Shown in pieces: positions 45,772 to 53,783 of a DNA stretch of 64,000 nt. Position 1 is the first letter of the stretch. Every line of letters starts with the position of its first letter. The notes under the pieces are model-generated. The model saw only the letters and a program-made list of their open reading frames with translations. It was not told the origin of the DNA and ran no database searches. This stretch comes from Alicycliphilus denitrificans_A (GTDB lineage: Bacteria; Pseudomonadota; Gammaproteobacteria; Burkholderiales; Burkholderiaceae_C): contig NZ_CP126238.1 in NCBI RefSeq assembly GCF_044792555.1, positions 3,472,001 through 3,536,000 of the forward strand. Direction: 5' to 3'. The translations under genes were made by a program, and so were the position numbers.

Positions 45772-45793
45772 GATACTGCCGTCCGCATTCTCC

Positions 45794-47614
45794 ATGCCCT
45801 CCTCTGCGCCCTCCTCTGCGCCCGCCACACCCCCGGTCCACTACCGCATCGACCCCACGCAAACCCACGCGCGCCTGTACCAGGTCACGCTCACGGTGGC
45901 CGCGCCCGCGGCGCGGCAGGAGCTGTCGCTGCCGGTGTGGATCCCGGGCAGCTACCTGGTGCGCGAGTTTTCCAAGAACCTGCAGTCGCTGCGCGCGCGC
46001 CAGGGCGGCGCCGAGCTGCCGCTCGCGCAACTGGACAAGCACCGCTGGCTGGCAGCGTGCCAAAGCGACACCCCCCTGGTGCTGACCTACGAAGTCGCGG
46101 CCTACGACAATTCGGTGCGCACGGCCTGGCTGGACGGCACGCGCGGCTTCTTCAACGCCACCAGCCTGTGCCTGCGCGTGCACGGCCAGGAGGATGCGCC
46201 GCACGGCCTCGAAGTGCTGCGTCCCCCGGCCCTGGCCGGCTGGTCGCTGGCCACGGGGCTGGCGCCCGTGCAGGCGGACGCCGCGGGCTTCGGCAGCTAC
46301 ATCGCGCACGACTACGACGAGCTGGCCGACTGCCCCGTGGAGATGGGCCCGCTGTGGAGCACGCAATTTGTCGCCTACGGCGTGCCGCACCGGCTGGTGG
46401 TGGCGGGCGCCGCGCCATCGTTTGACGGCGAACGCCTGGCGCGCGACATGCAGCGCATCTGCGAAGAGGCCATCCGCTTCTGGCACGGCACGGAGCCGCC
46501 GCCGTTCAACGGCTACCTGTTCATGCTCAACGCGGTGCACGACGGCTACGGCGGCCTGGAGCACCGCAACTCCACGGCCCTGATCTGCAGCCGGCGCGAC
46601 CTGCCGCGCCTGGGCCAGAGCGACAAGGACATTTTGGCCAGCGAGGGCTACACCACCCTGCTCGGCCTCATCAGCCACGAATACTTCCACGCCTGGAACG
46701 TCAAGCGCCTGCGCCCGGCCGAGTTCGCGCGCTACGACTACGCGCAAGAAAACTACACAGAACTGCTGTGGTTCTTCGAAGGCTTCACCAGCTACTACGA
46801 CGACCTGCTGCTGCGCCGCGCCGGCCTGATCGACCACGCCACCTACCTGAAGCTGCTGACCAAGACCATGAACCAGGTGCTGCAGACGCCGGGACGCCTG
46901 GTGCAGTCGGTGGCCCAGGCCAGCTTCGACGCCTGGGTCAAGTACTACCGCCAGAACGAGAACACGCCCAACGCCACGGTGAGCTACTACACCAAGGGCT
47001 CGCTCGTGGCCCTGTGCCTGGACCTGGCGCTGCGCCGGGGCGGCCGCTGCACGCTCGACGACGTGATGCGCGCGCTGTGGCGGCGCACCGGCGGCGGCCC
47101 CATGGCCGAGGCCGACGTGCTCGCCGTGCTGCAGGAGCTCTCGGGCCGCGACTGGTCGACCGAGATCGCGCAATGGGTACACGGCACCGCGGAGCTGCCG
47201 CTGGCCGAACTGCTCGCCGCGCACGGCATCACCGTGCAGGCCGAACCCGCGCAGGCCGCCCAGCGCCTGGGCCTGCGCGTGGCCGAGAACGGCGGCGTGC
47301 AAATCAAAACCGTGCTGCGCGGCGGCGCGGCCGAGGCTGCCGGCTTCATGGCCGGCGACGAATGGCTGGGCCTGGAGGCGCAGGGCCAGGCCTGGCGCCT
47401 GCTCAAGCTCGACGAGCTGGCCCTGTACGCGGGCAGCGGCGCCGTGAACACCGAAGTCACGGCCCTGGTGGCCCGCGACCGGCGCCTGCTGCGCCTGCCG
47501 CTCACCCTGCCGGCCACGGGTCCGGCGGCCGACACGGTGCGCCTGGACGTGCAGGACGCCGCCGTGGCGCAGCGCTGGCTTGGGGTCGCCAACCCAGCGC
47601 CGGCGGCGGCTTGA
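45794..47614 (+). CDS. M61-family (glycyl aminopeptidase-like) metallopeptidase with PDZ domain
   Basis: A 606-residue peptidase. An N-terminal beta domain (VWIPGSYLVREFSKNLQSL) is followed by the zinc motif ISHEYFHAWNVKRLRP (HExxH, about residue 295) and the downstream Glu in LLWFFEGFTSYYDDLLLRR. A C-terminal PDZ-like domain spans about residues 490-580 (GGAAEAAGFMAGDEWLGLE). The frame is open from 45743, but that stretch is the repeat arm, so I start at the ATG at 45794; it gives no signal peptide, and no good ribosome site is visible. Cellular role not well defined in the family. Confidence 0.88.
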   Translation: MPSSAPSSAPATPPVHYRIDPTQTHARLYQVTLTVAAPAARQELSLPVWIPGSYLVREFSKNLQSLRARQGGAELPLAQLDKHRWLAACQSDTPLVLTYEVAAYDNSVRTAWLDGTRGFFNATSLCLRVHGQEDAPHGLEVLRPPALAGWSLATGLAPVQADAAGFGSYIAHDYDELADCPVEMGPLWSTQFVAYGVPHRLVVAGAAPSFDGERLARDMQRICEEAIRFWHGTEPPPFNGYLFMLNAVHDGYGGLEHRNSTALICSRRDLPRLGQSDKDILASEGYTTLLGLISHEYFHAWNVKRLRPAEFARYDYAQENYTELLWFFEGFTSYYDDLLLRRAGLIDHATYLKLLTKTMNQVLQTPGRLVQSVAQASFDAWVKYYRQNENTPNATVSYYTKGSLVALCLDLALRRGGRCTLDDVMRALWRRTGGGPMAEADVLAVLQELSGRDWSTEIAQWVHGTAELPLAELLAAHGITVQAEPAQAAQRLGLRVAENGGVQIKTVLRGGAAEAAGFMAGDEWLGLEAQGQAWRLLKLDELALYAGSGAVNTEVTALVARDRRLLRLPLTLPATGPAADTVRLDVQDAAVAQRWLGVANPAPAAA

Positions 47615-47663
47615 GGTTGGTTATAGTCATCGGGTTTGACTTCACAACACACTGGAGATCACC

Positions 47664-48443
47664 TTGGCCTACGAATGCATTGAAGTCCGCACCGAGGCGG
47701 ACAAGGTCGGCGTCATCACGCTCAACCGCCCCAAGCAGCTCAACGCCCTGAACGGCCAGCTCATGGACGAGCTGGGCGCGGCGCTCAAGGCCTTCGACGC
47801 CGACGAGAAGATTGGCTGCATCATCGTCACCGGCAGCGAAAAGGCCTTCGCCGCCGGCGCCGACATCGGCGCCATGGCCAAGTACAGCTTTGCCGACGCC
47901 TACAAGGGCGACTACATCACGCGCAACTGGGAAACCATCCGCACCATCCGCAAGCCCGTGATTGCCGCCGTCAGCGGCTTTGCCCTGGGCGGCGGCTGCG
48001 AGCTGGCCATGATGTGCGACTTCATCATCGCCGCCGACAACGCCAGGTTCGGCCAGCCCGAGATCAAGCTCGGCGTCATCCCCGGCGCCGGCGGCACCCA
48101 GCGCCTGCCGCGCGCCGTGGGCAAGTCCAAGGCCATGGACATGGCCCTCACCGCGCGCATGATGGACGCCACCGAGGCCGAGCGCGCCGGCCTGGTCAGC
48201 CGCGTCGTGCCGCTCGACAAACTCATGGAGGAAGCCCTGGGCGCCGCCATCATCATCAGCGGCTTCTCGCAGATCGCCGTCATGGCGGCCAAGGAGTCGG
48301 TGAACCGCGCCTTCGAGGGCACATTGAGCGACGGCGTGATGTTCGAACGCCGCCTGTTCCACGCCCTGTTCGCCACCCAGGACCAGAAGGAAGGCATGGA
48401 CGCCTTCGTGAACAAGCGCGCCGCGGTTTTCACGCACCAGTGA
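47664..48443 (+). CDS. Enoyl-CoA hydratase (crotonase family)
   Basis: A 259-residue enzyme hydrating 2-enoyl-CoA in beta-oxidation or related degradation. The oxyanion-hole motif is AFAAGADIGAMAKYSF; the two catalytic glutamates are in FALGGGCELAMMCDF and FGQPEIKLGVIPGAGGTQRL. The start is a TTG at 47664, supported by GGAG seven bases upstream; no ATG fits. It sits alone between the M61 gene and tRNA-Met. Confidence 0.93.
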   Translation: MAYECIEVRTEADKVGVITLNRPKQLNALNGQLMDELGAALKAFDADEKIGCIIVTGSEKAFAAGADIGAMAKYSFADAYKGDYITRNWETIRTIRKPVIAAVSGFALGGGCELAMMCDFIIAADNARFGQPEIKLGVIPGAGGTQRLPRAVGKSKAMDMALTARMMDATEAERAGLVSRVVPLDKLMEEALGAAIIISGFSQIAVMAAKESVNRAFEGTLSDGVMFERRLFHALFATQDQKEGMDAFVNKRAAVFTHQ

Positions 48444-48454
48444 TTTTTTTGTTC

Positions 48455-48460
48455 TATAAT
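48455..48460 (+). promoter_or_regulatory. -10 element of the tRNA-Met promoter
   Basis: A perfect TATAAT ten bases before the mature tRNA start, in an AT-rich spot after the enoyl-CoA hydratase stop. The -35 region is weak. Confidence 0.6.
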
Positions 48461-48470
48461 TTGTGGCTTC

Positions 48471-48547
48471 GGTGGTATAGCTCAGTTGGTTAGAGCGCAG
48501 CATTCATAATGCTGATGTCCCAGGTTCAAGTCCCGGTACCACCACCA
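48471..48547 (+). tRNA. tRNA-Met (CAT anticodon), elongator type
   Basis: A 77-base cloverleaf with encoded CCA. Acceptor GGTGGTA pairs with TACCACC; D arm TAGCTCAGTTGGTTAGAGC; anticodon stem CAGCA/TGCTG around loop TTCATAA; T arm with GGTTCAAGTCC. The G1-C72 pair rules out initiator tRNA. A CAT anticodon could also be the lysidine-modified isoleucine tRNA, but the overall sequence looks like elongator methionine. Confidence 0.93.
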
Positions 48548-48553
48548 AACAAG

Positions 48554-48589
48554 AAAAACCCGCAGTGCCACAGGCGCTGTGGGTTTTTT
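48554..48589 (+). terminator. Terminator after tRNA-Met
   Basis: ACCCGCAG and CTGTGGGT pair (one G-T) around an 11-base loop, followed by TTTTTT; A residues precede it. Confidence 0.85.
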
Positions 48590-48624
48590 GCTTGTGCCTC
48601 ATCAGTAGCCCCTGGATACACACC

Positions 48625-49032
48625 ATGCAACGCTGCACCTATCTGCCGGCCATGGCGCTTGCCGCCATGCTGGCCCTGCCCCTGGCCGCCCAGGCGCAAC
48701 AGGCGCCCACGCCCGCCGGCCAGCGCTACTTCCCCGAGGCCGCGCTGCGCGGCCAGCTGACCATCACCAACAGCGCCGAGGCACGCCTGAACAACCAGGC
48801 CGTGCGCCTGGCGCCGGGCCTGCGCATCTTCAACCCGCAGAACGCCCTGGTGTTTGCCCACAGCCTGATCAACCAGCCTTTGAGAGTGAACTACGTCATC
48901 GAAGCCAGCACCGGCATGCTGCTGACGGCCTGGATCCTCTCCGAGGACGAAGCCAGGCAGCCGCGCAAGGGCAGCGACACCGTACAGACCAACATCCGCA
49001 CCGAGTCGGACACCCCGAAAACCACACGCTAA
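48625..49032 (+). CDS. Exported protein of unknown function
   Basis: A 135-residue protein with a clear signal peptide (YLPAMALAAMLALPLAAQA, cleavage before QQAPTP). The mature part of about 110 residues contains FPEAALRGQLTITNSAEARL and RVNYVIEASTGMLLTAWILS and a charged, probably disordered tail. I do not recognise a named domain. It sits between tRNA-Met and miaB, 10 bases before the miaB start, so the two may be co-transcribed. Confidence 0.8.
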   Translation: MQRCTYLPAMALAAMLALPLAAQAQQAPTPAGQRYFPEAALRGQLTITNSAEARLNNQAVRLAPGLRIFNPQNALVFAHSLINQPLRVNYVIEASTGMLLTAWILSEDEARQPRKGSDTVQTNIRTESDTPKTTR

Positions 49033-49042
49033 GGGCCAGGCC

Positions 49043-50380
49043 ATGACGAAAAAAGTCTTCATCAAAACCTTTGGCTGCCAGATGAACGAGTACGACTCGG
49101 CCAAGATGGCCGACGTGCTCGGCGCCGCCCAGGACTACCAGAGCACCGACAACCCCGAGGAGGCCGACCTGATCCTCTTCAACACCTGCTCGGTGCGCGA
49201 GAAGGCGCAGGAGAAGGTCTTCAGCGACCTGGGCCGCGTCAAGCACCTGAAGGAAAAGGGCGTACTCATCGGCGTGGGCGGCTGCGTAGCCAGCCAGGAG
49301 GGCGCGGAGATCATCAAGCGCGCGCCCTTCGTGGACGTGGTCTTCGGCCCGCAGACCCTGCACCGCCTGCCCGAACTGCTGAACGCCCGCCAGAAACAGC
49401 ACAAGCCGCAGGTAGACATCAGCTTCCCCGAGATCGAGAAGTTCGACCACCTGCCGCCCGCGCGCGTCGAGGGGGCCAGCGCGTTTGTGTCGATCATGGA
49501 AGGCTGCAGCAAATACTGCAGCTACTGCGTCGTGCCCTACACCCGCGGCGAAGAGGTCAGCCGCCCGTTCGAGGATGTGCTGGTGGAAGTCGCCGGCCTG
49601 GCCGACCAAGGCGTGAAGGAGGTCACGCTGCTGGGCCAGAACGTCAACGCCTACCTGGGCGCCATGGGCGACACGGCGGAGAAGGCCGACTTCGCCCTGC
49701 TGCTCGAATACGTGGCCGAGATCCCGGGCATAGAGCGCATCCGCTACACCACCAGCCACCCGAACGAATTCACGCCGCGGCTGATCGCGGCCTACGAAAC
49801 GATCCCCAAGCTGGTCAGCCACCTGCACCTGCCCGTGCAGCACGGCAGCGACCGCATCCTGATGGCCATGAAGCGCGGCTACACCGCTATGGAATACAAG
49901 AGCACGGTGCGCAAGCTGCGCGCCATCCGCCCCGACATGGCGATGAGCAGCGACTTCATCGTCGGCTTCCCCGGCGAGACCGAGGAAGACTTCCAGAAGA
50001 TGATGAAGCTGATTGCCGACGTGCGCTTCGACAACTCTTTTAGCTTCATCTTCAGCCCCCGCCCCGGCACGCCCGCCGCCAACCTGGCGGACGACACGCC
50101 GCACGAGGTCAAGCTGCGCCGCCTGCAGGAGCTGCAGGCCGTCATCAACCGCAACATCCAGGAGATCAGCCAGGAGCGCGTGGGCACGGTGCAGCGCCTG
50201 CTGGTGGAGGGCGTGTCCAAGCGCGACGGCAGCGAGCTGATGGGCCGCACCGAGTGCAACCGCGTCGTCAACTTCCCCGGCGATGCGCGCCTCATCGGCC
50301 AGATGGCGGACGTGAGGATCACCGAGGCCCGCACCTACACGCTGCGCGGCGAGGTGGTGACGGCAGGCGCTACGGCCTGA
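49043..50380 (+). CDS. miaB: tRNA-2-methylthio-N6-dimethylallyladenosine synthase
   Basis: A 445-residue radical-SAM methylthiotransferase that modifies A37 of tRNAs. The N-terminal UPF0004 domain has its three cluster cysteines (FIKTFGCQMNEYDS, NTCSVREKAQEK, GGCVASQEG). The radical-SAM motif is MEGCSKYCSYCVVPYTRG (about residues 152-169). A C-terminal TRAM domain ends the protein. Length and motif order are standard for MiaB. Confidence 0.96.
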   Translation: MTKKVFIKTFGCQMNEYDSAKMADVLGAAQDYQSTDNPEEADLILFNTCSVREKAQEKVFSDLGRVKHLKEKGVLIGVGGCVASQEGAEIIKRAPFVDVVFGPQTLHRLPELLNARQKQHKPQVDISFPEIEKFDHLPPARVEGASAFVSIMEGCSKYCSYCVVPYTRGEEVSRPFEDVLVEVAGLADQGVKEVTLLGQNVNAYLGAMGDTAEKADFALLLEYVAEIPGIERIRYTTSHPNEFTPRLIAAYETIPKLVSHLHLPVQHGSDRILMAMKRGYTAMEYKSTVRKLRAIRPDMAMSSDFIVGFPGETEEDFQKMMKLIADVRFDNSFSFIFSPRPGTPAANLADDTPHEVKLRRLQELQAVINRNIQEISQERVGTVQRLLVEGVSKRDGSELMGRTECNRVVNFPGDARLIGQMADVRITEARTYTLRGEVVTAGATA

Positions 50381-50416
50381 CGATTAGAAAGCTTCTGCGC
50401 AGCCTGTTGCCGAATT

Positions 50417-50449
50417 CAAAATCCATAGCTGATAGCGCAGGTGTAACAA
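50417..50449. repeat. Partial copy 8 of the dispersed repeat
   Basis: Reads AATCCATAGCTGATAGCGCA and then diverges. It lies after miaB and immediately before the direct repeat that borders the toxin-antitoxin pair, suggesting the pair inserted at or into this repeat. Confidence 0.4.
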
Positions 50450-50473
50450 GGGCTTGACCCTGATTTGACCAAG

Positions 50474-50498
50474 TTAATTGGAATCTGACCCCCATTAA
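50474..50498. repeat. Left copy of the direct repeat bordering the toxin-antitoxin pair
   Basis: TTAATTGGAATCTGACCCCC followed by ATTAA. Related copies lie at 51252-51278 and 51283-51308 on the far side of the antitoxin-toxin pair, in the same orientation. Confidence 0.65.
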
Positions 50499-50509
50499 CT
50501 CTGGTCAGC

Positions 50510-50821
50510 ATGACTAGATTCATAGAGCCCAAAACCCCGCAACCGAAGCGTGCAGCCCCGGCACCGGGGCACTGGCTGCTTCAGGATGCCAAGGCGCGTT
50601 TAAGCGAGTTGGTGCGGCGTGTCCACAGCGACGGGCCGCAGCATGTCACCGTGCATGGGCGAGATGAAGTCGTCGCCATTGCGGCAGAAGACTTCCGGCG
50701 TTTGCAAGGAGAGCGCACGGGCAAGGCGCTGGTAAATGTCCTCCAAGCCTCGCCTTGCCGGGACATTGAGCTTGCGCTGGCACCGTCCGTGACCGCACCT
50801 GTCCGGGATGTGGAACTGTGA
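50510..50821 (+). CDS. Phd/YefM-type antitoxin
   Basis: A 103-residue antitoxin. The Phd/YefM core is WLLQDAKARLSELVRRVHSD then PQHVTVHGRDEVVAIAAEDF (about residues 22-62), which dimerises and binds DNA; the C-terminal tail should wrap the toxin. Its stop overlaps the toxin's GTG start (GTGA). It should repress its own promoter, located in the 12 bases to about 60 bases upstream that include the direct repeat. Confidence 0.88.
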   Translation: MTRFIEPKTPQPKRAAPAPGHWLLQDAKARLSELVRRVHSDGPQHVTVHGRDEVVAIAAEDFRRLQGERTGKALVNVLQASPCRDIELALAPSVTAPVRDVEL

Positions 50822-51243
50822 AAGGCTTTTTGCTCGACACCAACATCCTGTCCGAGCTACGGCGTCCTCGCCCGGAGCCCCAGGTAGTTGCTTTCGTCAG
50901 TGCGCAACCGCTGGAAAGTCTCTTCGTCAGCTCCGTGACCTTTGCTGAAATCCGTTTCGACATCGAGCGGATCGAAGACCTTCACAAACGCTCCGTCCTC
51001 ACGGATTGGCTGAATCTTGAACTGCGCCCGATGTTTGAAAACCGGGTGCTTCCGGTCAGCGAAGATGTCATGTTCAGGTGGCGGCTGCTCGTGAAGGAAG
51101 GGCGCAAAACGGGACATACGTTCCCGCAGCCCGATCTCATCATCGCCGCCACGGCATTGCACTATGGCCTATCTGTCGTGACCCGCGATACAGGCGGCCA
51201 TGACAAGACTGCTGTTTCATTGGTCAATCCTTGGCGGCTTTAG
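50818..51243 (+). CDS. PIN-domain (VapC/FitB-type) toxin ribonuclease
   Basis: A 141-residue PIN nuclease. Acidic catalytic residues are visible in FLLDTNILSELRRP (Asp7), SVTFAEIRFDIERI (Glu), QPDLIIAATALHYGL (Asp) and VVTRDTGGHD (Asp). It starts with GTG overlapping the antitoxin stop. The neighbouring Phd-type antitoxin and LSELRRP wording suit the FitB-like branch, which cuts RNA, often tRNA. GC content is lower than in surrounding genes, consistent with acquisition. Confidence 0.9.
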   Translation: MKGFLLDTNILSELRRPRPEPQVVAFVSAQPLESLFVSSVTFAEIRFDIERIEDLHKRSVLTDWLNLELRPMFENRVLPVSEDVMFRWRLLVKEGRKTGHTFPQPDLIIAATALHYGLSVVTRDTGGHDKTAVSLVNPWRL

Positions 51244-51251
51244 CCAGGCTC

Positions 51252-51308
51252 TTAAATTGGAATACGACCCCATTTTTACCGATTTAATTGAAATCTGCTT
51301 CCTATTAA
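51252..51308. repeat. Right tandem copies of the direct repeat
   Basis: Two diverged copies of the 50474-50498 motif: TTAAATTGGAATACGACCCC plus ATTTTTA (51252-51278), and TTTAATTGAAATCTGCTTCC plus TATTAA (51283-51308). The last reaches into the stop of the TfpX/TfpZ-like gene. Confidence 0.6.
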
Positions 51309-52072
51309 TCAAAGGAATCAAACGGCAAGTAGCCCAGAGGTTCGGCAGATTTCCGATCCAAAAGCAGAGTCCAAACCACGGCATTTCGACCTTGCAGGGG
51401 TAAACACACAAAATCGGCAACGGTCTTCCCCAATGTTTGCGCGCTCTCTTCGATTTGATTTTTATACTGTGGCATCTGCTCTATCAACTGAGTGAGCGGC
51501 CGTGCCGCATGCAAGATGGCTTGGCGCCCCTTCTCGTAGTCTTGCCATAATTCTGGTCGCGCCGAAAGCGGCACACCACCGATAGCCGCCATGGTCATCT
51601 CCACACTTTCATCGGCCCGCATTGGCCGCAGTGAAAGCAAAGTGGGACCGGTCCATGGCAACACACGCAAGCCGGGCGGTGCTTTAAGCAACAAATCGTC
51701 TGGAACCTCCAGCGCCGACACCACGCGAAAGCGGTCGTACTCAAAAACGGTATGAACGGGGCGTGCTACGGCCATCGTCCAAAGGCCATACAAAAGCGCA
51801 CCCAACTGCAACACTCCAATGACGCTGAAATCAAGCATTTTTTCGTTTCGCGATTTATCCCGGTTATAGACAATCAGAGTAATTAGTGGCCCCAATACCA
51901 CATCCACCTGCACGAGCAGCAAAAACAGTTCACGCCCGCCGAAGATTTGACGATAGGGATATGGATACCACAGCCCGAAAACCAACCATGCTGCCAGTCC
52001 GGCTACCACCAGACTCGTGCACAGGTGTATGGCACAAGCCTTTATTTTGTCTAGGTACGCTTTTTTTTGCAT
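51305..52072 (-). CDS. TfpX/TfpZ-like type IV pilin accessory protein
   Basis: A 255-residue membrane protein with three N-terminal hydrophobic segments: LCTSLVVAGLAAWLVFGLWY, LFLLLVQVDVVLGPLITLIV and FSVIGVLQLGALLYGLWTMA. A soluble C-terminal part follows. This layout and its place next to pilA match the TfpX/TfpZ accessory proteins that support assembly or modification of a particular pilin allele. Base composition is lower in GC than the housekeeping genes around it. It is transcribed in the same direction as pilA, behind pilA's terminator. Confidence 0.75.
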   Translation of the reverse strand: MQKKAYLDKIKACAIHLCTSLVVAGLAAWLVFGLWYPYPYRQIFGGRELFLLLVQVDVVLGPLITLIVYNRDKSRNEKMLDFSVIGVLQLGALLYGLWTMAVARPVHTVFEYDRFRVVSALEVPDDLLLKAPPGLRVLPWTGPTLLSLRPMRADESVEMTMAAIGGVPLSARPELWQDYEKGRQAILHAARPLTQLIEQMPQYKNQIEESAQTLGKTVADFVCLPLQGRNAVVWTLLLDRKSAEPLGYLPFDSFD

Positions 52073-52129
52073 TTACTCTGCGCCTTTGCCATGCAGGCTT
52101 CCTCAACGAATCCGATGCAAACCAGCAGC

Positions 52130-52156
52130 AAAAAAGGCGGCACATGGCCGCCTTTT
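52130..52156 (-). terminator. Terminator after pilA
   Basis: GGCGGC, loop ACATG, GCCGCC, flanked by AAAAAA on one side and TTTT on the other (T run on the minus strand downstream). It lies 22 bases past the pilA stop and before the accessory gene. Confidence 0.9.
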
Positions 52157-52177
52157 CGGGTTTAACCCCAGCTTCTA

Positions 52178-52663
52178 TCAGGTGGTGGACTTGCAGGAAC
52201 CCGGCAGGTACTTCAGCGGCATCCCCTTAGCACTTGCAGGGCCGCACTTCCACTCGGTGATGGTCGAACCCCCACCTGTCTTTCCAACAAGTGCAGCATT
52301 GCCGACATAAGGCACCATGGAAATTGAATTCGCAGCGTTTGTAATATCACCCTTAAGGTTGGTTTCATTTCCAACCACCGTGATGACACCATTGGCGTCA
52401 GCACTGCCAGAAGCAACCATCTTGGTCGGAGTCACCGAGCACGAAGCCGCCAGCGCCGCCTCGACATCCGCGCCCGGAGCGTTTTGTACGGTGTCAGTGA
52501 TGGAGGTGCGGCAAGAAGACGCCGCGAGAATCACTTCAGACACACGGCCACGCACCGTGTAATCTTGATAAGCTGGCAGTGCCACGGCCGCCAAAATACC
52601 AATGATCGCCACGACGATCATCAGTTCGATCAGGGTAAAACCTTTTTGCAGATTTGCTTTCAT
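52178..52663 (-). CDS. pilA: Type IV major pilin PilA
   Basis: A 161-residue prepilin. A short leader MKANLQKG is cut before the phenylalanine of FTLIELMIVVAIIGILAAVA, with the invariant Glu5. The C-terminal domain has four cysteines; the last pair (WKCG to SCKST) would close the usual disulfide loop. GGAGG precedes the ATG at 52663. A sigma-54 promoter lies 53 bases further upstream, so PilR in this window should activate it. Confidence 0.95.
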   Translation of the reverse strand: MKANLQKGFTLIELMIVVAIIGILAAVALPAYQDYTVRGRVSEVILAASSCRTSITDTVQNAPGADVEAALAASCSVTPTKMVASGSADANGVITVVGNETNLKGDITNAANSISMVPYVGNAALVGKTGGGSTITEWKCGPASAKGMPLKYLPGSCKSTT

Positions 52664-52715
52664 TTGAAATCCCTCCGTTGAGAAAAACAGGCACCGGGCC
52701 TGGGTAAAGAACTCA

Positions 52716-52733
52716 ATGCAAGCGGCGTGCCAA
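52716..52733 (-). promoter_or_regulatory. Sigma-54 promoter of pilA
   Basis: On the minus strand TTGGCAC-GCCGC-TTGCAT: the GG and GC of the -24/-12 elements are perfect and the spacing is exact. A transcription start would fall near 52704, about 40 bases before the pilA ATG. PilR sites are expected further upstream, roughly 52780-52890. Confidence 0.88.
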
Positions 52734-52893
52734 CCCCAAAACCACGCAGAAGCGGCAAGAAACATCGCCTTGTCGTCGTAACACATGGACACCCAAAGTT
52801 ACGTCGCTGCCATATGGCGACACTTAGGTACTGCTTGTCGCACGCTTGGCGCGACACGGGCACCGTGGCCGGTGGGGCCCATAAAATCGGCAC

Positions 52894-53445
52894 ATGCCTG
52901 CACACCCTCCCGCCCCCTGCATCAGCCTGAACACCGCCGCCGTCCTGACGGGGCGCAGCATTCGCACCTGGCAGCGGCGCATCGAGGAGGGGCTGGTGCC
53001 GCGCCTGGGCGACGAGCGCGGGCGGGCGCTGGTGGCGTTCGAGGCGGTGCGGCCGGCGCTGGCGCTGGCGCTGGACGAGTCAGAGGTGGACATGCTGGTG
53101 CGCGCCGACCAGGGCGAGGCCGGGCCCCAGGCCGAGGTGGGCGCGCTGTTTGCGCTGACGGCCTTGCGCGAGGCGCAGGGGGCCGCGCCTGCCGCCCCGG
53201 GCGGGGCGGGCAGCGTGATGCCGGCGCTTTACTTTCTGACGCGCTCCGCCGAGCAGGGCGAGGCCGACGCCATGCACTGGCTGGGCCTGCTGCACGCCGC
53301 CGGGCTGGGCGATGCGGGCGGCGGCGACGCCCAGACCCTGATGTGGGTGGCCAAGGCCGCGGCCCATGGACATGCGATTGCGGCGCAGCAGGTGGCAGCG
53401 CTGTTGCCGGGTGCGGGTGACGGCAAGTTTGAACAGCAAAATTAA
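52894..53445 (+). CDS. Sel1-type repeat protein with N-terminal helix-turn-helix-like segment
   Basis: A 183-residue cytosolic protein. The first 50 residues (ISLNTAAVLTGRSIRTWQRR, then IEEGLVPRL) look like an excisionase/MerR-style helix-turn-helix. The C-terminal part has two Sel1-like helical pairs (ALYFLTRSAEQGEADAMHWL, LMWVAKAAAHGHAIAAQQVA). Sel1 repeats mediate protein contacts. Its upstream region is shared with the divergent pilA promoter, so a regulatory link to the pilus is possible but unproven. I do not know the family's function. Confidence 0.75.
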   Translation: MPAHPPAPCISLNTAAVLTGRSIRTWQRRIEEGLVPRLGDERGRALVAFEAVRPALALALDESEVDMLVRADQGEAGPQAEVGALFALTALREAQGAAPAAPGGAGSVMPALYFLTRSAEQGEADAMHWLGLLHAAGLGDAGGGDAQTLMWVAKAAAHGHAIAAQQVAALLPGAGDGKFEQQN

Positions 53446-53497
53446 TAGCTGTTTGCGCTTGATAAATAAGGCTTAGTGCCGCATTTTTCTTATATTT
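53441..53497. repeat. Dispersed AGCTGTTTGCGCTTG repeat, copy 9
   Basis: Forward reading TTAATAGCTGTTTGCGCTTG, then ATAAATAAGGCTTAGTGCCGC and a T-rich end. It begins at the stop of the Sel1-type gene. The rest of the 338-base gap to ffh holds GC-rich short palindromes (CCCCTTGCGGGGG, GATGCCGGC-type arms near 53630-53655), no gene, then the ffh terminator and a partial repeat. Confidence 0.6.
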
Positions 53498-53735
53498 TGG
53501 CAACGCTTGCGCGGATCGCGGCGCTGGCGGCTTTGCCCCTTTGCGGGGGCTGGCGTTTGCACATATCGCCCTTGGCTGGCGGGCTACCCCGACCTACAGA
53601 GCCGGGAGACGGCCGGAATGGGACCGGAACGCCGGCATCTTGCCGGCATCAAGGCCCCAGCGTCGCCGGCCACCCCCCCTGCCCCCAGAGGGGAGGGAGT
53701 TAGGTAGCGACTGCCTGAGGTATATCAACAAACAG

Positions 53736-53760
53736 AAAAAAACCGGCAAAACCCTTGCCG
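53736..53760 (-). terminator. Rho-independent terminator of ffh
   Basis: On the minus strand CGGCAA, loop GGGTT, TTGCCG followed by G and a run of seven T residues. It lies 24 bases after the ffh stop. Confidence 0.88.
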
Positions 53761-53761
53761 A

Positions 53762-53783
53762 TCAAGCGTTAACAGCTATTCTT
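53762..53783. repeat. Partial copy 10 of the dispersed repeat
   Basis: TCAAGCGTTAACAGCTATTC, reverse orientation relative to copy 9. It sits between the ffh stop and its terminator. Confidence 0.5.

Noticed and set aside
45743..45793. GTG start giving the M61 peptidase a signal-like N-terminus
   Set aside because: The stretch is a repeat arm plus T run, so coding is unlikely; kept as repeat.
48471..48547. Initiator tRNA-fMet
   Set aside because: Position 1-72 is a G-C pair; initiator tRNA needs a mismatch there.
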